Below, piece by piece: positions 1 through 5,902 of a stretch of 5,902 bases of DNA. This DNA comes from Fidelibacterota bacterium. GTDB taxonomy: Bacteria; Fidelibacterota; Marinisomatia; Marinisomatales; UBA1611. The DNA is taken from contig DQOT01000048.1 in NCBI GenBank assembly GCA_015658495.1, positions 1-5,902 on the forward strand, given 5' to 3'. The notes beneath the pieces were generated by a model. That model did no database searches. It saw nothing but the letters and a program-made list of their open reading frames with translations, and was not told the DNA's origin. How positions within the stretch are numbered: position 1 is the stretch's first letter; each line of letters begins with the position of its first letter. The translations under genes were made by a program, and so were the position numbers.

Positions 1-908
1 AACAAGCAATCCCGGACTTGTTCACAAATCGCCCGGCTCACACCTTCCTTCGCTTCTTTGGTTGATGCACCCAAGTGTGGAGAAAGAACAATATTCGTTA
101 TGCCTACCAATGGATGGGTTCCGTCAATGGGTTCAGCTGTAAAAACATCAATCGCTGCACCGGCAATTTTTTCCTCAGACACGGCTTTGGCCAGGTCTTC
201 TTCATTGATGATGCCACCCCGGGCTACATTGATGATCCTTGCCGATGATTTCATTCGACAGAGGCGATCATAATTAAAAAGGTTTATTGTCTGATCATTC
301 AATGGTACATGGAGTGTGATATAATCTGCTGTTTCGGTCAATGTATCCAAATCAACGATTTTGATCTCATCTTCCCGAAACATATTCTGGCTCACAAATG
401 GATCATACCCGATCATATTCATCCTAAAGGACCTGCACCGTTCCATCACTTCCCTGCCGATCTTACCCAAGCCCACAATTCCCAGTGTTTTATTCTGGAG
501 TTCAGTCCCCACCAACTGATGGCGATTCCATTCCCCTTTTTCCAATTCACTGTGTCCACGATGGATATTCCGTGAGAGTGTCAGCATCAAAGCTACGGTA
601 TGTTCCGCAGCAGAAATCGTATTCACATCCGGCGTATTCATGACCACAACACCTTTGCGTGTTGCTGATGGAAAATCAATATTATCCACACCAACACCAG
701 CACGACCGATCACCTGCAAATTTTTTGCTGATTGAATCATGTCCGCTGTGATCTGGGTGCCACTTCGAATGATCCAACCCTGGACATCCTGTGCAGCATT
801 CTGTTTTTCTTCGGGCGTACCATCGGGCAAATAAACAATGTCTAAACCGGCTTCATTTAAAATTGACATACCGATATCTGTAATTGGATCAGAGACGAGA
901 ACTTTCAT
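1..908 (-). CDS. serA: D-3-phosphoglycerate dehydrogenase, 3' end beyond the window
   Basis: Oxidises 3-phosphoglycerate to 3-phosphohydroxypyruvate with NAD+, the first step of the phosphorylated serine pathway; cytosolic. The visible 302 residues begin MKVLVSDPI, a typical SerA start, and carry the family signatures in order: RAGVGVDNID (residues 69-78), the Rossmann loop GLGKIG (146-151) with acidic D169 after the next strand as the likely NAD-ribose contact, NVARGGIINEEDL (227-239) with substrate/catalytic R230, E259 in the AEP motif, and SPHLGAST (276-283) with catalytic H278. Arg-Glu-His is the dehydrogenase triad known for this family. The frame is still open at base 1, so the end of the catalytic domain and any ASB/ACT regulatory domains lie outside; short and long SerA forms cannot be told apart. 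The start is fixed by homology, because no Shine-Dalgarno is visible upstream. It lies 27 bases after the aconitase stop on the same strand, probably the same operon. A paralogous 2-hydroxyacid dehydrogenase is less likely given the motif wording. Confidence 0.95.
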   Translation of the reverse strand, partial: MKVLVSDPITDIGMSILNEAGLDIVYLPDGTPEEKQNAAQDVQGWIIRSGTQITADMIQSAKNLQVIGRAGVGVDNIDFPSATRKGVVVMNTPDVNTISAAEHTVALMLTLSRNIHRGHSELEKGEWNRHQLVGTELQNKTLGIVGLGKIGREVMERCRSFRMNMIGYDPFVSQNMFREDEIKIVDLDTLTETADYITLHVPLNDQTINLFNYDRLCRMKSSARIINVARGGIINEEDLAKAVSEEKIAGAAIDVFTAEPIDGTHPLVGITNIVLSPHLGASTKEAKEGVSRAICEQVRDCL

Positions 909-935
909 TGGGATATGTGGATTTATTATAAAAGG

Positions 936-3194
936 TTATTGTTGGGCGCTGATCAAATTGAGCGCTGATCCTGCTTTGAACCACTTGATCTGGGTATCAT
1001 TATATGTGTGGTTGCAAATAATCTCATCTGTTGAACCGTCTGCATGATTTACTGCCAGTGTGAGCGGTTTGTCTGCAGCAAATTGATCCAGATCGACAAA
1101 ATCAAATGTATCATCTTCCTGAATTTTTTCATAATCAGATTTATCCGCAAAGGTTAAACCGAGCATGCCCTGTTTCTTCAAATTTGTTTCATGGATCCGT
1201 GCAAAGGAGCGCACCAAAACAACACGTACACCCAAATGTCTTGGCTCCATAGCAGCGTGTTCACGGGAAGACCCTTCACCATAATTTTCATCACCCACAA
1301 TAATTGTTGGAATACCGGAAGATTTATATGCCCTTTGCGTGGTAGGGACGGGAGCATATTCTCCAGTCAATTGGTTCTTTACAAAATTGGTACTATCATT
1401 ATAAAAATTCATAGCCCCAGTGAGCAAATTTTCTGAAATATTATCCAAATGTCCGCGAAATTTCAACCACGGACCCGCCATTGAAATATGATCGGTCGTA
1501 CACTTCCCTTTTACTTTAATGAGCAATTTCATACCCCTGATACTTTCACCGTTCCACGGTTCAAAAGGTGTCAGCAATTCAAGTCTTTGTGAATTTGGAT
1601 TTACTTTTACATCAATGGATGATCCATCTTCTGCTGGAGATTGATATCCCAGTTCTTCCACAGCAAAACCGTTCGGGGGTAAATCGTATCCACTGGGTGC
1701 ATCCAACATTACCGGTTCACCTGCTTCATTCACCAGGGAATCCTTTTCAGGGTTAAAGGTGAGATCCCCTGCTATAGCCAATGCTGTGACCAATTCTGGT
1801 GATGCGACGAAAGCATGTGTATTTGGATTTCCATCTGCACGTTTAGCAAAATTCCGATTAAACGAATGGACGATGGTGTTTTTATCTTCATTTTCTGCGC
1901 CAGCACGCGCCCATTGACCAATACATGGACCACAAGCATTTGCAAAAACATTTGCACCCAATTGTTCAAAAATATCAATAAATCCATCTCGCTCAATGGT
2001 GTACCGAACTTGTTCAGATCCTGGTGTTATGGTGAATTTGGCTTTGGTTTTGAGTCCTTTATCCACGGCTTGTTTGGCAATGGATGCAGCACGGGATATA
2101 TCCTCATAAGAGGAGTTTGTACAGGAACCGATCAATCCGACTTCGATGGTGGTTGGCCAATTATTGTCCGCAGCCGCTGATTCCATTTGAGAAACAGGTG
2201 TCGCTTTATCCGGTGTGAATGGGCCATTCAAGTGTGGTTCCAATTCTGACAAATTAATTTCGATCAATTGATCATAATATTCTTCCGGGTTTGATAGCAC
2301 TTCCTCATCAGCGCGGAGATGATCTCGTATGCCATCAGCGAGATCGGCCACTTCAGTTCTGCCAGTTGCCCGGAGATATTTTGCCATTTGCTCATCGTAT
2401 CCGAACAGGGATGTGGTTGCACCAACCTCTGCGCCCATGTTACAAATGGTTCCTTTTCCAGTGCAGGACATTTTATCTGCTCCAGGTCCGAAATATTCTA
2501 CAATGGCGTCCGTTCCCCCTTCCACAGTTAAAATACCTGCCACTTTCAGGATCACATCTTTGGCAGAGGTCCACCCACTCATTTCACCCGTAAGGTTGAC
2601 GCCGATCAATTTCGGAAATTTGAGTTCCCAGGGTATCCCCGCCATCACATCAACCGCATCAGCGCCACCCACGCCAATAGCAATCATTCCCAATCCACCA
2701 GCATTGACTGTGTGACTGTCGGTGCCGATCATCATTCCGCCGGGAAATGCATAATTTTCTAAAACAACTTGATGAATGATCCCAGCGCCAGGTTTCCAGA
2801 ATCCAATGCCATATTTATCTGAAACAGATTCTAAAAAATCATACACTTCACCATTCACATCCTTGGCTTGTGCCAGATCAATTCTTGCGCTTTCTTTGGC
2901 CTGGATCAAATGATCGCAATGGACTGTGGATGGAACAGCTACCGTATTTTTACCGGCCATCATAAATTGAAGCAATGCCATCTGTGCTGTGGCATCCTGC
3001 ATGGCAACACGATCTGGGGCAAAATTAACATAGGATTCCCCGCGACCGAATGCTTCCGTGGGTCGCCCACCAAACAGGTGAGAATACAGAACTTTTTCCG
3101 CCAGGGTCATAGGGCGATTTAAGACGGACCGTGCTGCATTGATCTGATCTGCCATTCGGCCGTACACACCGCTGATCATTTCCAGGTCAAACAT
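936..3194 (-). CDS. acn: Aconitate hydratase, mitochondrial type (complete)
   Basis: Isomerises citrate to isocitrate through cis-aconitate with a [4Fe-4S] cluster; TCA cycle, cytosolic. The 752-residue length and the wording throughout match mitochondrial aconitase (ACO2 type) rather than the roughly 890-residue AcnA/IRP1 or the AcnB form. N-terminal landmarks are [13 protein letters not shown] (61-73), VHCDHLI (91-97) and IGTDSH (156-161). Cluster ligands are C358 in GSCTNSS and C421/C424 in ACGPCIGQW. The C-terminal swivel domain has [10 protein letters not shown] (562-571), R580 in [10 protein letters not shown], the active-site [14 protein letters not shown] (634-647) with S642 and R644, and [15 protein letters not shown] (662-676). 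As I recall, these Cys, Arg and Ser positions have the same numbers in mature pig aconitase. All catalytic residues I know are present and there is no break. The start is decided by an in-frame TAA two codons upstream (3198-3200) and by GGAG at 3206-3209, 11 bases ahead of the ATG. It is first in a probable acn-serA unit and divergent from the porU-like gene. Confidence 0.97.
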   Translation of the reverse strand: MFDLEMISGVYGRMADQINAARSVLNRPMTLAEKVLYSHLFGGRPTEAFGRGESYVNFAPDRVAMQDATAQMALLQFMMAGKNTVAVPSTVHCDHLIQAKESARIDLAQAKDVNGEVYDFLESVSDKYGIGFWKPGAGIIHQVVLENYAFPGGMMIGTDSHTVNAGGLGMIAIGVGGADAVDVMAGIPWELKFPKLIGVNLTGEMSGWTSAKDVILKVAGILTVEGGTDAIVEYFGPGADKMSCTGKGTICNMGAEVGATTSLFGYDEQMAKYLRATGRTEVADLADGIRDHLRADEEVLSNPEEYYDQLIEINLSELEPHLNGPFTPDKATPVSQMESAAADNNWPTTIEVGLIGSCTNSSYEDISRAASIAKQAVDKGLKTKAKFTITPGSEQVRYTIERDGFIDIFEQLGANVFANACGPCIGQWARAGAENEDKNTIVHSFNRNFAKRADGNPNTHAFVASPELVTALAIAGDLTFNPEKDSLVNEAGEPVMLDAPSGYDLPPNGFAVEELGYQSPAEDGSSIDVKVNPNSQRLELLTPFEPWNGESIRGMKLLIKVKGKCTTDHISMAGPWLKFRGHLDNISENLLTGAMNFYNDSTNFVKNQLTGEYAPVPTTQRAYKSSGIPTIIVGDENYGEGSSREHAAMEPRHLGVRVVLVRSFARIHETNLKKQGMLGLTFADKSDYEKIQEDDTFDFVDLDQFAADKPLTLAVNHADGSTDEIICNHTYNDTQIKWFKAGSALNLISAQQ

Positions 3195-3205
3195 GAATTA
3201 TATTT

Positions 3206-3210
3206 CTCCA
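3206..3210 (-). promoter_or_regulatory. Ribosome binding site of the aconitase gene
   Basis: On the minus strand the leader reads TGGAG followed by an A-rich stretch and the ATG. The GGAG core matches the anti-Shine-Dalgarno, and its spacing of 11 bases to the ATG at 3194 is slightly long but usable. It supports the first ATG over the next in-frame Met codons (residues 6 and 14). It is the only recognisable Shine-Dalgarno in the window; neither serA nor the porU-like gene has one. Confidence 0.6.
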
Positions 3211-3238
3211 AAATTTGGTTAAGGTTCGTAGGAACAAA

Positions 3239-3254
3239 AACGGAATTAACCGTT
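3239..3254. repeat. Short inverted repeat in the divergent intergenic region
   Basis: The 16 bases AACGGAATTAACCGTT form two 5-base arms (AACGG and CCGTT) around a 6-base AT-only centre. The element lies just downstream of the start site predicted for the aconitase promoter, where an operator for a dimeric repressor could sit. As RNA on the minus strand it would be a weak 5-bp hairpin followed by a short U run. Its length is small enough to arise by chance, and no known operator is recognised. Confidence 0.25.
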
Positions 3255-3267
3255 ATAAATCAAGACC

Positions 3268-3299
3268 CAAATTTACTCGAGATAACCCATACTTTCCAA
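3268..3299 (-). promoter_or_regulatory. Candidate Bacteroidota-type promoter for acn-serA
   Basis: On the minus strand, TAAATTTG at 3268-3275 is an exact match to the Bacteroidota primary-sigma -7 element TAnnTTTG. Twenty bases further upstream, TTGG at 3296-3299 resembles the -33 element (TTTG or TTG core). The spacing is in the usual 19-21 range. Transcription would start near 3261, giving an aconitase leader of about 65 bases. The upstream element overlaps the first possible start codon of the divergent porU-like gene. The match is by eye, and an eight-base motif with two free positions can occur by chance in AT-rich DNA; the correct spacing and placement are what make it credible. Confidence 0.4.
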
Positions 3300-3385
3300 T
3301 GCAGATGATGAACTCAATCCGTAATTTTCGCGCCATGATGCTGCATTTCACAATCCTATTGTTATTATCAAATGCTCTTTTTGCA
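3299..3385 (+). other. Signal peptide region of the porU-like protein
   Basis: Codons 1-29 give a short basic n-region (R8, R11), a hydrophobic core of mostly Ile and Leu at about 17-23 and a small-residue cleavage zone SNALFA before S30. No cysteine follows the core, so this is a signal peptidase I type rather than a lipoprotein. Sec export to the periplasm fits an outer-membrane T9SS component. All three candidate start codons keep the signal intact, so the choice among them changes only the first three residues. Confidence 0.75.
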
Positions 3386-5902
3386 TCTGTAACCAAAAAA
3401 ATCATCCAAAATGATGCACATAAATTGGTCATTCGAGTCGATATAAATGCAAGCACCGAAGCAGACCTTCATCCAACTTCTTTCATGCTAGGATTCCCAG
3501 CGGCGGAATTACCGGAAACCCATTTTCAATTCCTGAATAAATCAGTATTCCCCTTCACACCACAACAGGATACCATCAGTGATTTTGAATGGATCAACCA
3601 ACAGAGACTTAAAAATTTAGAAACGGGGACAATTCGTGTTTCACCCCTCGCTAGTTCAAAGGAATATTATCAAACAATTATAATTACACTGGAATTTTCT
3701 AAGGCGTATAAGCAATATCGAAATCCAACCAAAATGGAAACAGCATTTTTAAAAAATAGAATTGTGAATTGGGAAACGGCCAAATCTTGGATGATAAAGA
3801 AAAAAAGGATCTTAGGAAAGGTTGAAACATTCCCTGATGGACAATGGATTCAGTTTTTTCTGAATCAAGATGGAATGGTCTCTTTACCTTACGCATCTTT
3901 ATCAGCGGTTTTTACAAATATTTCATCAGTGGACCCACGATCTTTTTCTATTTATATGTCTCAGGAATTTGGACGATCGCGCACGCAATCTACCGGGCAG
4001 GATATGGCTGAAAACCTCATTGAATTGGGTGTTTTAGTTGTTGGTGAAGAGGATGGTTCTTTTGATCCTGAAGACTACATTATTTTTTATGGTCAAGGTT
4101 CTTCTGGGTTCGATCAAATTGGTGATGACTTGGATTGGCATCAAAATATTTATTTTACATCCAATTCCTGTTGGCTTTTCATCCCCACGGATCAAAGCCT
4201 TCGTGGAAAAAGGGTGACATCTTCAACACAACCGGAAACGGTTGCAATTACACTGGATTATGGCATGACAGCTGTCCATCATGAATTGGATTTAGTAAAC
4301 CTTAATGGGGCGGGAACCATTTGGCTCAGTAGTCCAATTGCATCTGGGGGTGCACAAGCCGTGCTGATTAATCTAAAGAATCCAAAATCAGGTGTGGATA
4401 GTAAAATCAAAGCCCGCATTTATGGTCATTCTATCTCTGAGACTGCTGATCCAAACCATGAAATTGCGATTTATTATGGAAGTTTGGATGGAACGGTTAT
4501 TGGGGATACGGTGAAGTGGAGCAGCTCTACAAAACGCGATATTACGGATTATTCTCCAGATATCACTTTAAACGACGGGTCCAATGTTTTTTATATCAGG
4601 AATCAATCATCGGACGGAAACTCTTCACCTTATTTAGATTATTTTGAACTTCACTATGGCAGAGAACTTTCCTTTTCAGATTCCTATGAATTCATTTCAC
4701 CCATAACCGGGCAGGATATTCGGTTTTCATTTTCAGGACAAAAAAGCCAGTCAGATTATCTATGGGATATTACAGATTTGGAGAACCCGGAATTAGTTCA
4801 ATTTACAGAATCTGGTTTTATGGACGTATCTGTTCCCTCCAATTCATCGAAACATTTTATATTTTTTAATATAAATGATTTGGATGAATTAAGTGATTTA
4901 GTATTGAAAGACTCCCAGGATTTTTCATCTCTTCGTCAAACCGGGATTCAAGCTGAATATATCGTATTGGGTCCGGACCAATTTCGGGAAGGAGCAGCCG
5001 AATTGGTCAATCTAAGGTCCCCTGCCGTATATGCTGGTTTAGAGACGATTTATGATGAATTTTCAGCGGGAAATAAAGATCCCATGGCCATCCGAAGTTT
5101 TATTCAATGGACGCAGGAAAATTGGGTTGACCCGAAACCAAATTTTCTCATGATTTTGGGGGATAGCGGCTATGATTACAGGAATATTAGCGGGCAATCT
5201 TCCATTGTCGTGCCAACCATCCAAACTACATCTTATGCCACGGACGATAAACTTGCTACCATCCATGGGAATATCCCGGAACTTGCCATAGGACGATATA
5301 CTGCAAGAAATGAGACTGAATTAAATAATTTTGTTGAAAAAGTCGTGGCATTGGAAACAACACCAGAGTTTGGACCCTGGCGGCAACGTATCACCCTTAT
5401 GGCGGATGATGGCGCAAGACCGGAGCCCAAAAGCGGATCAGTTGAGGTTGGAAAATCTCACACCCGATATTCCGAAGTTTTGGCAGGACTCGTTCCATCG
5501 TTCATTAGTGTGGAAAAACTGTATTTATTAGAGTACCCGGAAGTGAGTGATGCATCAGCTTTTGGCGTGGTAAAACCTGATGCCACTGAGGATCTTTTAA
5601 ATAAAATAAATAAAGGGGCTGCTATCATCTCTTACATCGGACATGGATCAGCATACCAGTTAGCACAAGAGAAACTTTTGACCTTGGATCGAGGGGATAT
5701 CAATCAAATGAATACAGGCATGAAAATGCCGTTATGGATTGTCGGGACCTGTTCATTCGGCCATTTTGATGATCCACTCACAGAATCCTTCGCGGAAGAA
5801 TTAATCCGTGAGCCTATGAATGCCGCTTCCATGATAATATCCACAAGCAGACCCATTTCGGTGCAGGGTAATGGACGATACACGCGGGAAATATTTGAAA
5901 CA
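3299..5902 (+). CDS. porU: PorU-like C25 (gingipain-fold) cysteine peptidase, T9SS sortase, 3' end beyond the window
   Basis: In Bacteroidota, PorU is the outer-membrane-associated sortase of the type IX secretion system: it removes the C-terminal signal of exported cargo and attaches the cargo to surface lipopolysaccharide. The 868 visible residues start with a signal peptide: basic n-region (R8, R11), hydrophobic ILLLL core (19-23), likely cleavage after A29. A long beta-rich region without a catalytic motif follows, ending near YLWDITDLENPELV (W489), wording usual in PorU before the peptidase. The C25 domain runs from about 552 (AEYIVLGPDQF) to the edge, with MILGDSGYDYRNI (618-630), PELAIGRYTARNE, WRQRITLMADDG, YIGHGS (779-784, catalytic H782) and GTCSFGHFDDP (816-826, catalytic C818). 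Only one other Cys (C291) is visible. In-frame ATGs at 3299, 3305 and 3308 are all possible starts, none with a clear Shine-Dalgarno; I took the first. The protein could instead be a secreted gingipain-like protease. The long N-terminal half favours PorU, but the missing C-terminus would be needed to decide. Confidence 0.85.
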   Translation, partial: MQMMNSIRNFRAMMLHFTILLLLSNALFASVTKKIIQNDAHKLVIRVDINASTEADLHPTSFMLGFPAAELPETHFQFLNKSVFPFTPQQDTISDFEWINQQRLKNLETGTIRVSPLASSKEYYQTIIITLEFSKAYKQYRNPTKMETAFLKNRIVNWETAKSWMIKKKRILGKVETFPDGQWIQFFLNQDGMVSLPYASLSAVFTNISSVDPRSFSIYMSQEFGRSRTQSTGQDMAENLIELGVLVVGEEDGSFDPEDYIIFYGQGSSGFDQIGDDLDWHQNIYFTSNSCWLFIPTDQSLRGKRVTSSTQPETVAITLDYGMTAVHHELDLVNLNGAGTIWLSSPIASGGAQAVLINLKNPKSGVDSKIKARIYGHSISETADPNHEIAIYYGSLDGTVIGDTVKWSSSTKRDITDYSPDITLNDGSNVFYIRNQSSDGNSSPYLDYFELHYGRELSFSDSYEFISPITGQDIRFSFSGQKSQSDYLWDITDLENPELVQFTESGFMDVSVPSNSSKHFIFFNINDLDELSDLVLKDSQDFSSLRQTGIQAEYIVLGPDQFREGAAELVNLRSPAVYAGLETIYDEFSAGNKDPMAIRSFIQWTQENWVDPKPNFLMILGDSGYDYRNISGQSSIVVPTIQTTSYATDDKLATIHGNIPELAIGRYTARNETELNNFVEKVVALETTPEFGPWRQRITLMADDGARPEPKSGSVEVGKSHTRYSEVLAGLVPSFISVEKLYLLEYPEVSDASAFGVVKPDATEDLLNKINKGAAIISYIGHGSAYQLAQEKLLTLDRGDINQMNTGMKMPLWIVGTCSFGHFDDPLTESFAEELIREPMNAASMIISTSRPISVQGNGRYTREIFET

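Noticed and set aside
309..575. Plus-strand 88-codon frame in the first kilobase
   Set aside because: Antisense to the NAD-binding domain of serA, whose motifs are continuous on the minus strand.
1772..1996. Minus-strand 74-codon frame inside the aconitase gene
   Set aside because: Same strand but a different frame from the conserved enzyme, covering its ACGPCIGQW region; an overlapping gene there is not credible.
1815..2715. Plus-strand open frames of 121 and 128 codons (1815-2180, 2329-2715) opposite the aconitase gene
   Set aside because: They lie fully antisense to a complete, highly conserved aconitase; their translations show no domain-like pattern and they have no start signals. They are shadows of the real frame.
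3234..3254. Possible intrinsic terminator or attenuator in the aconitase leader (hairpin plus U run on the minus strand)
   Set aside because: The stem is only 5 bp with three G-C pairs, and the U run is short and partly inside the stem; too weak to call a terminator.
3253..3456. Minus-strand 67-codon frame overlapping the intergenic region and the start of the porU-like gene
   Set aside because: It is antisense to the signal peptide region, has no ribosome binding site and would run across the candidate aconitase promoter.
5063..5531. Small frames on both strands inside the 3' part of the porU-like gene
   Set aside because: The plus-strand peptidase frame is continuous with recognisable C25 motifs through this stretch; the others are out-of-frame by-products.
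1..5902. A new multi-gene defence, mobile or RNA-based system
   Set aside because: I saw no repeat array, tRNA or rRNA signature, transposase, integrase or toxin-antitoxin pair. Nearly all bases are covered by three genes of known families.

Overview
The window holds three protein-coding genes and almost no spare DNA. Two are metabolic genes on the minus strand: serA (its 3' end runs off the left edge) and a complete aconitase gene. The third is a long plus-strand gene for an exported C25-family (gingipain-fold) cysteine peptidase of the PorU type, cut by the right edge. I read serA and the peptidase by translating the raw sequence; both are open to the window edge, with no in-frame stop or frameshift.

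Organism. The PorU-like protein points to a bacterium of the Fibrobacterota-Chlorobiota-Bacteroidota (FCB) group, where the type IX secretion system (T9SS) occurs. The aconitase is of the mitochondrial type (about 750 residues), which also occurs in that group. The DNA is moderately AT-rich, and two of the three genes lack an obvious Shine-Dalgarno sequence. A marine lineage such as Neomarinimicrobiota (SAR406/Marinimicrobia) would fit, but that is inference; the sequence alone does not settle the phylum.

Layout. Bases 1-908 (minus): first 302 codons of D-3-phosphoglycerate dehydrogenase. Bases 909-935: a 27-base gap. Bases 936-3194 (minus): complete aconitate hydratase, transcribed ahead of serA and probably in one operon with it. 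Bases 3195-3298: a 104-base divergent intergenic region with a possible Bacteroidota-style promoter for the aconitase and a small inverted repeat. Bases 3299-5902 (plus): signal peptide, a long beta-rich N-terminal region and most of the C25 catalytic domain of the PorU-like protein, including the His-Cys dyad.

How they fit together. Aconitase is a TCA-cycle enzyme and SerA draws 3-phosphoglycerate from glycolysis into serine. Together they form a housekeeping carbon-metabolism unit. The PorU-like protein belongs to a different process, surface attachment and maturation of T9SS cargo, and shares only the intergenic region with the other two. I see no RNA gene, mobile element, CRISPR array or evidence of a novel multi-gene system here.
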